This document shows positions 1-12,271 of a stretch of DNA of 64,000 nt, piece by piece. The notes under the pieces are model-generated. The model was not told the DNA's origin. It saw nothing but the letters and a program-made list of their open reading frames with translations, and ran no database searches. Position numbers and translations under genes: made by a program. The stretch's first letter is position 1. Every line of letters begins with the position of its first letter. The stretch is taken from NCBI RefSeq assembly GCF_008639165.1, contig NZ_CP029197.1:5398001-5462000 (forward strand), in the 5' to 3' direction. This DNA comes from Streptomyces venezuelae ATCC 10712. GTDB taxonomy: Bacteria; Actinomycetota; Actinomycetes; Streptomycetales; Streptomycetaceae.

Positions 1-521
1 ACGTCGTCGAACCCCTCATCGTCGACCTCTGCACCGGCTCCGGAGCCATCGCGCTCGCCATGGCCCAGGAGGTGCCGCGCTCACGCGTGCACGCCGTCGA
101 ACTCTCCGACGACGCGCTCGTGTGGACCCGGAAGAACGCCGAGGGCTCCCGCGTCACCGTCCACCAGGGCGACGCGCTCAGCGCGCTCCCCGAACTGGAC
201 GGCCAGGTCGACCTGGTCATCTCCAACCCCCCGTACATCCCGCTCACCGAGTGGGAGTACGTGGCACCCGAGGCCCGCGACCACGACCCGGAGATGGCCC
301 TCTTCTCCGGCGAGGACGGCCTCGACACCATCCGCGGCATCGAGCGCACCGCCCACCGGCTGCTGCGCCCCGGTGGCCTCGTCGTCATCGAGCACGCGGA
401 CACCCAGGGCGGGCAGGTGCCCTGGATCTTCAACGAGGAGGCCGGCTGGGCCGACGCCGCCGACCACCCCGACCTGAACAACCGGCCGCGCTTCGCGACC
501 GCCCGCAAGGCGATGCCATGA
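1..521 (+). CDS. prmC: Peptide chain release factor N5-glutamine methyltransferase (3' part)
   Basis: Methylates the GGQ glutamine of release factors RF1/RF2 with S-adenosylmethionine in the cytoplasm. The gene enters from the left edge, so the N-terminal domain and start are missing; about 172 residues are visible. The SAM-binding motif DLCTGSGAIALA is at the edge, and the catalytic NPPY motif, which binds the substrate glutamine, is encoded at 225-236. The stop overlaps an ATG (ATGA at 518-521). The next full gene is tsaC, the usual actinobacterial order prfA-prmC-tsaC. Family assignment is secure. Confidence 0.95.
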   Translation, partial: VVEPLIVDLCTGSGAIALAMAQEVPRSRVHAVELSDDALVWTRKNAEGSRVTVHQGDALSALPELDGQVDLVISNPPYIPLTEWEYVAPEARDHDPEMALFSGEDGLDTIRGIERTAHRLLRPGGLVVIEHADTQGGQVPWIFNEEAGWADAADHPDLNNRPRFATARKAMP

Positions 522-579
522 CCGGCATGACCGCCACCAACGCCATGACGAACCACGTGTACGAGGAGGCCGGGAACTG

Positions 580-1227
580 ATGGCACGGCGATACGACTGC
601 AACGAGGCGACCGACCGTGTGACCGGTCTGCGCGAGGCCGCGTCCGCCGTCCGCCGGGGCGAGCTGGTCGTGCTGCCCACCGACACCGTGTACGGGATCG
701 GGGCGGACGCCTTCAGCAGCGAGGCCGTCGCGGACCTGCTCGCCGCCAAGGGCCGGGGCCGCAACATGCCCACACCCGTGCTCATCGGCTCCCCGAACAC
801 CCTCCACGGCCTGGTCACGGACTTCTCCGAGCAGGCCTGGGAGCTCGTCGACGCCTTCTGGCCCGGCGCGCTCACCCTCGTCGCCAAGCACCAGCCGTCC
901 CTGCAGTGGGACCTCGGCGACACCCGGGGCACCGTCGCCATCCGCATGCCGCTGCACCCCGTGGCGATCGAGCTGCTCACCGAGGTCGGCCCGATGGCCG
1001 TCTCCTCGGCCAACCTCACCGGCCACCCCTCGCCGGAGGACTGCGACGCGGCCCAGCAGATGCTCGGCGACTCCGTCTCCGTCTACCTCGACGGCGGCCC
1101 GACGCCCGGCATCGTCCCCTCGTCCATCGTCGACGTCACGGGCAAGGTGCCGGTGCTGCTGCGCCAGGGCGCGCTGTCCCCGGAGGAGCTCCGGAAGGTC
1201 GTACCCGACCTCGAGGTGGCGAATTGA
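580..1227 (+). CDS. tsaC: Threonylcarbamoyl-AMP synthase (Sua5/YrdC/YwlC family)
   Basis: Makes threonylcarbamoyl-adenylate from threonine, bicarbonate and ATP, the first step of t6A formation at position 37 of ANN-decoding tRNAs. The 215 residues form a single YrdC domain: PTDTVYGIGADA near the N-terminus, a basic KGRGRN stretch and SSANLTG near residue 145 are the typical nucleotide and substrate loops. It lacks the extra C-terminal Sua5 domain. ATG at 580 follows a GAGGAGG-type ribosome site. The start overlaps the stop of a 20-codon ORF (TGATG), implying coupling with prmC. The cytoplasmic role is well established for the family. Confidence 0.93.
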   Translation: MARRYDCNEATDRVTGLREAASAVRRGELVVLPTDTVYGIGADAFSSEAVADLLAAKGRGRNMPTPVLIGSPNTLHGLVTDFSEQAWELVDAFWPGALTLVAKHQPSLQWDLGDTRGTVAIRMPLHPVAIELLTEVGPMAVSSANLTGHPSPEDCDAAQQMLGDSVSVYLDGGPTPGIVPSSIVDVTGKVPVLLRQGALSPEELRKVVPDLEVAN

Positions 1228-1871
1228 CCGCCCCTGAGGGGCGTGGCATAGCGGGGTTCGAAGACAGCAACACCTTCCGCATCCTCCACGTCAGCACCGG
1301 CAACGTCTGCCGCTCGCCGATCACCGAGCGGCTGACCCGCCATGCCCTGGTCGACCGGCTCGGCGACCCGCTGGGCGGCGGCCTGATCGTGGAGAGCGCG
1401 GGCACCTGGGGCCACGAGGGCGCCCCGATGGAGGCCAACGCGGAACTGGTCCTCGCCGACTTCGGCGCGGACTACAGCGGCTTCGTGGGACGCGAGCTCC
1501 TCGACGAACACGTCATCCGCGCGGACCTGGTCCTGACCGCGACCCGCGACCACCGCGCCCAGGTCATCTCGATGGGCCACTCGGCGGGGCTGCGCACCTT
1601 CACCCTGAAGGAGTTCACCCGCCTGGTCCGCGCGATCGACCCGGCGACCCTCCCCGACCCCCGCGACGAGGGCATGGTGGAACGCGCCCGCGCCCTGGTC
1701 CGCGCGGCGGCGGCACTCCGCGGCTGGCTCCTGGCCCCCTCGGTGGACGCGGACGAGGTCAACGACCCATATGGCGCCCCGATCACCTTCTTCCGCTCGA
1801 TCGGCGACGAGATCAACCAGGCGCTGGACCCTGTGGTGACGGCGTTGACGGGCGTGTCGGCGCGCGGTTGA
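1224..1871 (+). CDS. Low-molecular-weight phosphatase-like protein lacking the catalytic cysteine
   Basis: Resembles low-molecular-weight protein-tyrosine phosphatases. The P-loop reads HVSTGNVCRSP (residues 22-32), where active enzymes have V-C-x-G-N-x-C-R-S-P. The nucleophilic cysteine is Ser24 (codon AGC at 1293-1295); the loop arginine Arg30 and the second cysteine Cys29 are kept. A normal CX5R phosphatase mechanism therefore looks impossible, and a binding or regulatory role is an inference. I chose TTG at 1224 because it overlaps the tsaC stop and follows GAGG at 1213-1216; the frame is open far upstream but inside tsaC. Length 215 aa, longer than the usual 150-160. Confidence 0.8.
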   Translation: MTAPEGRGIAGFEDSNTFRILHVSTGNVCRSPITERLTRHALVDRLGDPLGGGLIVESAGTWGHEGAPMEANAELVLADFGADYSGFVGRELLDEHVIRADLVLTATRDHRAQVISMGHSAGLRTFTLKEFTRLVRAIDPATLPDPRDEGMVERARALVRAAAALRGWLLAPSVDADEVNDPYGAPITFFRSIGDEINQALDPVVTALTGVSARG

Positions 1872-1917
1872 CGGCTGTCGGGGGGCGCGTGGGGGAGGGC
1901 GTGTCTACATTGGTGGC

Positions 1918-3165
1918 ATGTCGGTCAGTGCTCCACCCGATGAGGATCTCGACGTCCTGCGCCGGCAGGATCCGGAGATCGCCGATGTGCTGCTCGGTGA
2001 GGCGCGGCGGCAGGCCGACAGTCTGCAGTTGATCGCCGCCGAGAACTTCACCTCGCCCGCCGTCCTCGCCGCGCTCGGCTCCCCGCTCGCCAACAAGTAC
2101 GCCGAGGGGTATCCCGGCGCCCGGCACCACGGTGGCTGCGAGTACGCCGACGCCGCCGAGCGGATCGCCGTGGAACGGGCCACCGCGCTGTTCGGGGCCG
2201 ACCACGCGAACGTCCAGGCGCACTCGGGCTCCTCGGCCGTCCTGGCGGCGTACGCGGCTCTTCTGAGGCCCGGTGACACGGTCCTGGCCATGGGGCTCGA
2301 ACACGGCGGGCACCTCACCCACGGTTCGCCCGCCAACTTCTCCGGCCGCTGGTTCGACTTCGTCCCGTACGGCGTCGACGCCGAGACCGGGCTCGTCGAC
2401 TACGAGCAGGTCGCCGCGCTCGCCCGCCACCACCGGCCCAAGGCGATCGTCTGCGGGTCGATCTCCTACCCCCGCCACCTCGACTACGCGCTCTTCCGGG
2501 AGATCGCCGACGAGGTCGGGGCGTATCTGATCGCCGACGCCGCCCACCCCATCGGTCTCGTCGCCGGCGGCGCGGCCCCCAACCCCGTCCCGTACGCCGA
2601 CGTGGTCTGCGCGACCACGCACAAGGTGCTGCGCGGCCCGCGCGGCGGGATGGTCCTGTGCGGCGAGGAGCTCGCGGACCGGGTCGACCGCGCGGTGTTC
2701 CCGTTCACCCAGGGCGGCGCCCAGATGCACACGATCGCCGCGAAGGCGGTGGCCTTCGGCGAGGCGTCCACCCCGGCGTTCTCCGGGTACGCCCATCAGG
2801 TGGTCGAGCACGCGCGCGTCCTCGCGGCCGCGCTCGCCGCCGAGGGCTTCGCGTTGACGACCGGCGGCACCGACACCCATCTCATCACCGCCGACCCCGC
2901 CCCGCTCGGCGTCGACGGCCGCACCGCCCGTACCCGGCTGGCCGCCGCCGGCGTGGTCCTCGACACCTGCGCCCTGCCGTACGGGGAGGGGCGCGGCATC
3001 CGGCTCGGTACCGCCGCGGTCACCACCCAGGGGATGGGTGCGCCGGAGATGGCGCGGATCGCCGCGCTGTTCACCGCCGCGCTGCGTGACGACCCCGCGG
3101 AGACGGCCAGGGTACGGACCGAGGTCCGGGCGCTGACCGGGCGATTTCCCCCGTATGGGCGGTGA
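1918..3165 (+). CDS. glyA: Serine hydroxymethyltransferase family protein (divergent GlyA)
   Basis: PLP-dependent fold-type I enzyme; the family interconverts serine and glycine with tetrahydrofolate. Seen: LIAAENFTSPAV, NKYAEGYPG and the PLP lysine in TTHKVLRGPRGG (Lys236). Length 415 aa is normal. Odd: the usual K-R-Y-Y-G-G after AEGYPG is A-R-H-H-G-G here (His70, His71), so two active-site tyrosines are histidine. It may be a paralogue with altered activity, and a housekeeping glyA may lie elsewhere. The gene starts 46 bases after the phosphatase-like gene with ATG at 1918. Confidence 0.85.
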   Translation: MSVSAPPDEDLDVLRRQDPEIADVLLGEARRQADSLQLIAAENFTSPAVLAALGSPLANKYAEGYPGARHHGGCEYADAAERIAVERATALFGADHANVQAHSGSSAVLAAYAALLRPGDTVLAMGLEHGGHLTHGSPANFSGRWFDFVPYGVDAETGLVDYEQVAALARHHRPKAIVCGSISYPRHLDYALFREIADEVGAYLIADAAHPIGLVAGGAAPNPVPYADVVCATTHKVLRGPRGGMVLCGEELADRVDRAVFPFTQGGAQMHTIAAKAVAFGEASTPAFSGYAHQVVEHARVLAAALAAEGFALTTGGTDTHLITADPAPLGVDGRTARTRLAAAGVVLDTCALPYGEGRGIRLGTAAVTTQGMGAPEMARIAALFTAALRDDPAETARVRTEVRALTGRFPPYGR

Positions 3166-3283
3166 GGGAAGGTCACGGAAAGTCGCTGTGCAACCGTTCG
3201 GGGCCCCCACGTGTCTCCCAGCACATGGACGGCACGGCTAGGGTGTGGGGCTGAGATGGCCAGCGATTCCTGTGGGGCAGCCC

Positions 3284-4597
3284 GTGCGTGATTACCTGCT
3301 GACGCTCTGTGTCACGGCCGCGGTGACCTATCTGCTCACCGGTCCGGTGCGGAAGTTCGCCATCGCGACCGGGGCGATGCCGGAGATCCGCGCCCGCGAC
3401 GTACACCGAGAACCGACTCCGCGGCTCGGTGGCATCGCCATGTTCTTCGGGCTGTGCGCGGGTCTGCTCGTCGCCGACCACCTGCAGAACCTGAACAGCG
3501 TCTTCGAGCTGTCCAACGAGCCGCGCGCGCTGCTCTCCGGCGCCGCCCTGATCTGGCTGATCGGCGTCCTGGACGACAAGTTCGAGCTGGACGCCCTGAT
3601 CAAGCTGGGCGCGCAGATGATCTCGGCGGGTGTCATGGTCGCGCAGGGTCTGACGATCCTGTGGCTGCCGATCCCCGGTGTGGGCGTCGTCTCGCTGACC
3701 CCGTGGCAGGGCACGCTGCTGACCGTCGCCCTGGTCGTCCTCACCATCAACGCGGTCAACTTCGTCGACGGTCTCGACGGTCTCGCCGCCGGCATGGTCT
3801 GCATCGCCGCCGCCGCCTTCTTCCTGTACGCGTACCGCCTCTGGTACGGCTACACGATCGAGGCCGCCGCCCCCGCGACGCTCTTCACCGTCATCCTCAT
3901 GGGCATGTGCCTGGGCTTCCTGCCGCACAACATGCACCCGGCGCGGATCTTCATGGGCGACTCGGGCTCGATGCTGATCGGTCTGATCCTGGCGGCCTCC
4001 GCCATCTCGATCACGGGCCAGGTCGACCCGGACGCGCTGAAGATCTTCGAGGGCTCGACCCGTCAGGCCACCCACGCCGCGCTGCCGGTCTTCATCCCGC
4101 TGGTGCTGCCGCTGACGATCATCGCGATCCCGATGGCGGACCTGATCCTCGCGATCGTCCGCCGTACGTGGAAGGGCCAGTCGCCATTCGCGGCGGACCG
4201 CGGGCACCTGCACCACCGGCTCCTGGAGATCGGGCACTCGCACAGCCGCGCGGTCCTGATCATGTACTTCTGGTCGGCGCTCATCGCCTTCGGGACGCTG
4301 GCGTACTCGGTCCACTCGGCGTCGATGTGGATCGTGCTCTGCGTCGTCGCGCTGAGCGCGATCGGTCTGGTGCTGCTCCTGCTGCCGCGCTTCACGCCGC
4401 GCGCTCCGCGCTGGGCCCAGTCGGTCGTGCCGCCGCGTTACCGCCGCCGCAGGCCGGCGCCCGTCGTGGCGGTCGCCGCGGAGCCGGCCGTGGTCGAGGA
4501 GGAGCGGATTCCGGTGCCCGCGGGGCTCCACGGCTCCACCGCCATCGGCAACCGGGCGCGGTTCACCGACAGGCGGAAGGCCGGAACGCCAAGTTGA
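3284..4597 (+). CDS. Undecaprenyl-phosphate sugar-1-phosphate transferase (WecA/TagO/MraY family)
   Basis: Polytopic membrane enzyme that moves a sugar-1-phosphate (probably GlcNAc-1-P) from a UDP-sugar to a polyprenyl phosphate, starting a wall glycopolymer. Visible: about ten hydrophobic segments, DDKFELD near residue 95, NAVNFVDGLDGLAAG with the Mg-binding aspartates, HPARIFMGDSGS, and a late HLHHRLLEIGHSH loop. The cytoplasmic tail is basic and Pro/Val-rich. GTG at 3284 is preferred over the in-frame GTG at 3245, which would overlap a possible -10 (TAGGGT, 3239-3244). About 437 aa. It sits just before the atp operon, as in other streptomycetes. Exact sugar specificity is unknown. Confidence 0.85.
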   Translation: MRDYLLTLCVTAAVTYLLTGPVRKFAIATGAMPEIRARDVHREPTPRLGGIAMFFGLCAGLLVADHLQNLNSVFELSNEPRALLSGAALIWLIGVLDDKFELDALIKLGAQMISAGVMVAQGLTILWLPIPGVGVVSLTPWQGTLLTVALVVLTINAVNFVDGLDGLAAGMVCIAAAAFFLYAYRLWYGYTIEAAAPATLFTVILMGMCLGFLPHNMHPARIFMGDSGSMLIGLILAASAISITGQVDPDALKIFEGSTRQATHAALPVFIPLVLPLTIIAIPMADLILAIVRRTWKGQSPFAADRGHLHHRLLEIGHSHSRAVLIMYFWSALIAFGTLAYSVHSASMWIVLCVVALSAIGLVLLLLPRFTPRAPRWAQSVVPPRYRRRRPAPVVAVAAEPAVVEEERIPVPAGLHGSTAIGNRARFTDRRKAGTPS

Positions 4598-4859
4598 CGA
4601 AAGCCGCATCAGCGGCCATTAGCAGACAAGGCGCCGTCCTGTCGCGCACACACGCGCGCAGTAACTCTCATGTGTGACTGTTGGCACACCTTATGGGTAA
4701 AGACCTATTCAAATAGTTTGTGATACGGTTCACGAGACCCGGCGACAGTGCCGAAAGACCGTAGTGCGACGGTCCGTTGGCCCCGAGACCCACCTCGGAC
4801 CGGGCTTACGCTCGTCCATGACGACACCATCGCCCCCTCCATCAAGCGGAGACACCGCC
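4598..4859 (+). promoter_or_regulatory. AT-rich upstream region of the atp operon, probable promoter area
   Basis: A 262-base gap before atpI. Bases 4665-4735 are clearly poorer in GC than the surroundings and include TTGGCA (4681-4686) and TATTCA (4706-4711), but the spacing of 19 is long; TGATAC (4720-4725) is another possible -10. The atp promoter probably lies here, but I cannot fix the exact elements by eye. No terminator hairpin was obvious after the preceding gene. Confidence 0.35.
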
Positions 4860-5273
4860 ATGCCGTCCAACGACGCACGCACCCTGCTGCACACCGCCGT
4901 CCCCACCGCTGCCGTCGGCGCGATCGCCACGGTCATCGCTGGCGTGATCGGCGGCGGCAAGGGTGCGATCGGCGCGGTCGCCGGCACCCTGGTCGTGCTC
5001 CTCTTCATGGGCATCGGGCTCGTGGTGCTCCAGCGGACGGCGAGGTCGCTGCCGCAGCTCTTCCAGGCCATGGGGCTCATGCTCTACGTGGCCCAACTGC
5101 TGCTGCTCTTCATCTTCCTGGCCGTGTTCAAGAACACCACGCTGTTCGACTTCAAGGCGTTCGCCTTCACGCTGCTCGCGACGACCGTGGTGTGGGTCGC
5201 CGCGCAGGCCCGTGCCTACATGAAGGCAAAGATCATGTACGTCGACCCCGAGAAGACGGGGTCGAAGTCGTGA
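4860..5273 (+). CDS. atpI: ATP synthase protein I (AtpI)
   Basis: Small membrane protein encoded first in many F1Fo operons and thought to help c-ring assembly. It has 137 aa and four hydrophobic segments (about residues 11-30, 34-52, 66-92 and 98-118), with the Gly-rich GGGKGAIGA turn between the first two. ATG at 4860 has GGAG at 4848-4851, 8 bases upstream. In-frame starts at 4764 and 4818 are less likely; the family usually begins MPSND. A gap of 222 bases separates it from atpB. Confidence 0.85.
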   Translation: MPSNDARTLLHTAVPTAAVGAIATVIAGVIGGGKGAIGAVAGTLVVLLFMGIGLVVLQRTARSLPQLFQAMGLMLYVAQLLLLFIFLAVFKNTTLFDFKAFAFTLLATTVVWVAAQARAYMKAKIMYVDPEKTGSKS

Positions 5274-5495
5274 AGGGTAGGGCCGGGATAAAGCCGCGTT
5301 CGGCTTCCTGCTATCGTCCGGTGCCAACTGCGGCACTGCGGGCGCGGGCATCCGAGACGCCTGTCCCAGCGCGAGGCTCGATGCCGAACCGCCGCCCCCT
5401 TATCCGTAAGACCAGTCCAGTGCCGACCCGCGGCTGCGTGCCGCGCCGACACAACGAGGTTGCCGTACCTATGCGCCACGCTGAAGGAGCCCGCG

Positions 5496-6631
<1,136 letters not shown>

Positions 6632-6672
6632 GCCGGACCCCAAGCCCAGATCTTTTTACGGAAGGCACTGAT

Positions 6673-7218
6673 GTGAACGCTCTGCTTCTTGCGGCAGCGG
6701 AGGAGCCCCAGCCTCCTCTGATTCCGCACGCCGACGAGCTCGTCATCGGCCTGATCGCCTTCGTCATCGTCTTCGGCTTCCTCGCCAAGAAGCTCCTCCC
6801 GAACATCAACAAGGTTCTGGAGCAGCGCCGCGAGGCCATCGAGGGTGGCATCGAGAAGGCCGAGTCGGCCCAGATCGAGGCTCAGAGTGTGCTGGAGCAG
6901 TACAAGGCCCAGCTCGCCGAGGCCCGCCACGAGGCCGCGCGTCTTCGCCAGGAGGCGACGGAGCAGGGCACCGCGATCATCCAGGAGATGAAGGCGGAAG
7001 GCCAGCGCCAGCGCGAGGAGATCATCGCGGCCGGTCACACGCAGATCGAGGCCGACCGCAAGGCCGCTTCTGCTTCGCTGCGTCAGGACGTGGGCAAGCT
7101 CGCCACCGACCTGGCCGGCAAGCTGGTCGGCGAGTCCCTCGAGGACGTCGCCCGCCAGAGCCGGACGATCGACCGCTTCCTCGACGAGCTCGAGGAGAAG
7201 GCGGAGGCCGTCCGATGA
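6673..7218 (+). CDS. atpF: ATP synthase Fo subunit b
   Basis: Peripheral stalk subunit, 181 aa. It has one N-terminal membrane helix (about residues 22-42, LVIGLIAFVIVFGFLAKKLL), then a long charged coiled coil that reaches F1 and binds subunit delta. The start is GTG at 6673: the overlapping ATG at 6671 reads straight into TGA. GGAAGG just upstream is the ribosome site. The stop overlaps the atpH start as ATGA. Confidence 0.95.
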   Translation: MNALLLAAAEEPQPPLIPHADELVIGLIAFVIVFGFLAKKLLPNINKVLEQRREAIEGGIEKAESAQIEAQSVLEQYKAQLAEARHEAARLRQEATEQGTAIIQEMKAEGQRQREEIIAAGHTQIEADRKAASASLRQDVGKLATDLAGKLVGESLEDVARQSRTIDRFLDELEEKAEAVR

Positions 7219-8030
7219 ACGGAGCGAGCCGCGAGGCACTGGCCGCCGCACGCGAGTCCCTCGACGCGCTGACCGACAACACGTCGGCCGACGCGACGAC
7301 GCTCGCGGACGAGCTGGCCGCAGTCACCACGCTGCTCGACCGCGAGGTGTCGCTGCGCCGGGTCCTGACCGACCCCGCGCAGTCGGGTGAGGCCAAGGCC
7401 GAGCTCGCGCAGCGACTCCTGAGCGGTCAGGTGGGCGGCGCGACCGTCGACCTGGTGTCCGGCATGGTGCGTTCCCGCTGGTCGCGCTCGCGTGACCTGG
7501 TCGACGCGACCGAGGAACTGGCGAACACCGCCGACCTCACCGCGGCGCAGAAGGCGGGCGCCCTCGACGGCGTCGAGGACGAGCTGTTCCGCTTCGGCCG
7601 GATCGTGTCCTCCAGCCCCGAGCTGCGCTCGGCGCTGACGGACAAGGCCGCCACGGCCACCGCCAAGGGCGAGCTGCTCCGCAGCCTGCTCGGCGGCAAG
7701 GCCAACGCCGCCACCGAGCGTCTGGTCGTCCGTCTGGTGACCCAGCCCCGGGGACGTAGCCTGGAAGCGGGACTCGAGTCCCTGTCCAAGCTCGCCGCGG
7801 CGCGCCGGAACCGGATGGTCGCCGTCGTCACCTCGGCGGTGCCGCTGTCGGACCAGCAGAAGCAGCGCCTCGGAGCCGTACTCGCGAAGCTGTACGGCCG
7901 CGAGATGCACCTGAACCTGGACGTGGACCCCTCGGTCCTCGGCGGGATCACGGTGCAGGTCGGCGACGAGGTCATCAACGGCTCGATCGCGGAGCGCCTC
8001 GGCGAGGCGACCCGTCGACTGGCCGGCTGA
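7215..8030 (+). CDS. atpH: ATP synthase F1 subunit delta
   Basis: Connects the b-stalk to the top of the alpha3beta3 hexamer. It has 271 aa, longer than the 180 aa of E. coli but usual for actinobacteria. The C-terminal part shows the family motif [20 protein letters not shown]. The ATG overlaps the atpF stop, indicating translational coupling. About 150 bases follow before atpA. Confidence 0.94.
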   Translation: MNGASREALAAARESLDALTDNTSADATTLADELAAVTTLLDREVSLRRVLTDPAQSGEAKAELAQRLLSGQVGGATVDLVSGMVRSRWSRSRDLVDATEELANTADLTAAQKAGALDGVEDELFRFGRIVSSSPELRSALTDKAATATAKGELLRSLLGGKANAATERLVVRLVTQPRGRSLEAGLESLSKLAAARRNRMVAVVTSAVPLSDQQKQRLGAVLAKLYGREMHLNLDVDPSVLGGITVQVGDEVINGSIAERLGEATRRLAG

Positions 8031-8115
8031 CGGTCGTCACCAGCAGCACAAGGCATCACAGCTACACAGCATCACCAGCGGCCCGGTTGGGCCGTGCAGA
8101 GATTGCAGAAGATTC

Positions 8116-8133
8116 CTGGGGGTCGGCCCCCAG
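8116..8133. other. Hairpin in the atpH-atpA intergenic region
   Basis: CTGGGGG (8116-8122), loop TCGG, CCCCCAG (8127-8133): a perfect 7-bp GC-rich stem inside the 149-base gap before atpA. The C-rich flank CAGACCCC looks like a short dispersed intergenic element common in Streptomyces (recollection, not checked). It could act as an RNA stability or processing element; there is no T-tract. Confidence 0.6.
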
Positions 8134-8179
8134 ACCCCTTAAGAAACTTCGGGCCCAACAAGGAGAGCAGGGAACCCAG

Positions 8180-9778
8180 ATGGCGGAGCTCACGATCCGG
8201 CCGGAGGAGATCCGGGACGCACTGGAGAACTTCGTCCAGTCGTACCAGCCGGACGCGGCCTCGCGCGAGGAGGTCGGCACGGTCAGCCTGGCCGGTGACG
8301 GTATCGCGAAGGTCGAGGGTCTTCCCTCGGCCATGGCGAACGAGCTGCTGAAGTTCGAGGACGGGACCCTCGGTCTCGCGCTGAACCTCGAAGAGCGCGA
8401 GATCGGTGCGATCGTCCTCGGCGAGTTCAGCGGCATCGAGGAGGGTCAGTCGGTGCAGCGCACCGGCGAGGTCCTCTCCGTCGGCGTCGGTGAGGGATAC
8501 CTGGGTCGCGTCGTCGACCCGCTCGGCAACCCGATCGACGGTCTCGGCGAGATCGCGACCGAGGGCCGCCGCGCCCTCGAGCTGCAGGCCCCGGGCGTTA
8601 TGGCCCGTAAGTCGGTGCACGAGCCGATGGAGACCGGCTACAAGGCCGTCGACGCCATGACGCCGGTCGGCCGTGGTCAGCGTCAGCTGATCATCGGTGA
8701 CCGTCAGACCGGCAAGACCGCTCTGTGCGTCGACACGATCATCAACCAGCGCGACAACTGGCGCTCGGGCGACGTGAACAAGCAGGTCCGCTGCATCTAC
8801 GTCGCCGTCGGCCAGAAGGGCTCGACCATCGCGTCCGTGCGCGGCGCCCTGGAAGAGGCCGGTGCGCTCGAGTACACGACGATCGTCGCCGCCCCGGCGT
8901 CCGACCCGGCCGGCTTCAAGTACCTGGCGCCGTACACCGGCTCCGCCATCGGTCAGCACTGGATGTACCAGGGCAAGCACGTCCTGATCGTCTTCGACGA
9001 CCTGTCGAAGCAGGCCGACGCCTACCGCGCCGTGTCGCTGCTGCTGCGCCGCCCGCCGGGCCGTGAGGCCTACCCGGGTGACGTCTTCTACCTGCACTCG
9101 CGTCTGCTCGAGCGCTGCGCGAAGCTCTCGGACGAGCTGGGTGCCGGTTCGATGACCGGTCTTCCGATCGTCGAGACCAAGGCGAACGACGTGTCGGCGT
9201 TCATCCCGACCAACGTCATCTCCATCACCGACGGCCAGTGCTTCCTGGAGTCCGACCTGTTCAACGCCGGCCAGCGTCCGGCCCTGAACGTCGGTATCTC
9301 GGTCTCGCGTGTCGGTGGCTCCGCCCAGCACAAGGCGATGAAGCAGATCTCCGGTCGCCTCCGCGTGGACCTGGCCCAGTTCCGTGAGCTGGAGGCGTTC
9401 GCCGCCTTCGGTTCCGACCTGGACGCCGCCTCCAAGGCGCAGCTGGAGCGTGGACAGCGCATGGTCGAGCTGCTCAAGCAGGCTCAGTACCAGCCGATGC
9501 CCACCGAGAACCAGGTCGTCTCCGTCTGGGCCGGCACCACCGGCAAGATGGACGACGTCCCGGTCGTCGACATCCGTCGCTTCGAGGCCGAGCTCCTGGC
9601 GTACCTCCGCCAGAACCACTCGGGTCTCATGACCTCCATCCGTGAGGGCGGCAAGATGTCCGACGACACCCTGACGGCCGTGGGCGACGCCATCGCGGAG
9701 TTCAAGAAGCAGTTCGAGACCTCTGACGGCAAGCTGCTGGGCGAGGACGCTCCTGCCGCCGTCAACGTCTCGAAGTGA
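8180..9778 (+). CDS. atpA: ATP synthase F1 subunit alpha
   Basis: Non-catalytic nucleotide-binding subunit of the F1 hexamer, 532 aa. The beta-barrel N-domain is followed by the P-loop GDRQTGKT near residue 175, the [11 protein letters not shown] segment, and a helical C-domain ending in [13 protein letters not shown] at 8180 ([11 protein letters not shown]) is preferred over an in-frame start at 8087, whose extra residues do not look like the family. A GGAGAGCAGGGA stretch lies just upstream. It is central in the operon, followed 20 bases later by atpG. Confidence 0.96.
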   Translation: MAELTIRPEEIRDALENFVQSYQPDAASREEVGTVSLAGDGIAKVEGLPSAMANELLKFEDGTLGLALNLEEREIGAIVLGEFSGIEEGQSVQRTGEVLSVGVGEGYLGRVVDPLGNPIDGLGEIATEGRRALELQAPGVMARKSVHEPMETGYKAVDAMTPVGRGQRQLIIGDRQTGKTALCVDTIINQRDNWRSGDVNKQVRCIYVAVGQKGSTIASVRGALEEAGALEYTTIVAAPASDPAGFKYLAPYTGSAIGQHWMYQGKHVLIVFDDLSKQADAYRAVSLLLRRPPGREAYPGDVFYLHSRLLERCAKLSDELGAGSMTGLPIVETKANDVSAFIPTNVISITDGQCFLESDLFNAGQRPALNVGISVSRVGGSAQHKAMKQISGRLRVDLAQFRELEAFAAFGSDLDAASKAQLERGQRMVELLKQAQYQPMPTENQVVSVWAGTTGKMDDVPVVDIRRFEAELLAYLRQNHSGLMTSIREGGKMSDDTLTAVGDAIAEFKKQFETSDGKLLGEDAPAAVNVSK

Positions 9779-9798
9779 CGACGGAAGGGACCTGACTC

Positions 9799-12158
<2,360 letters not shown>

Positions 12159-12173
12159 GCCCCGTGCTCTCCC

Positions 12174-12204
12174 GAGGGGGGCGGGATCCGGTCCCGCCCC
12201 CCTC
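12174..12204 (+). terminator. Strong hairpin between atpD and atpC
   Basis: Perfect 13-bp stem: GAGGGGGGCGGGA (12174-12186), loop TCCGG, and its complement (12192-12204). There is no T-run after it. Being inside the operon, it may attenuate readthrough or protect the upstream mRNA end, lowering epsilon output relative to the hexamer subunits (inference). Confidence 0.7.
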
Positions 12205-12271
12205 ACCACGCCCACTAGAATTGACCCCAACACCCGGCACGACCGCCGGGTGGTGACCCGAGGAGCCACCC

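Noticed and set aside
906-1223. Longer N-terminus for the phosphatase-like protein
   Set aside because: The extension lies entirely in another frame of tsaC and is Arg/His-rich; TTG 1224 overlaps the tsaC stop and has a ribosome site.
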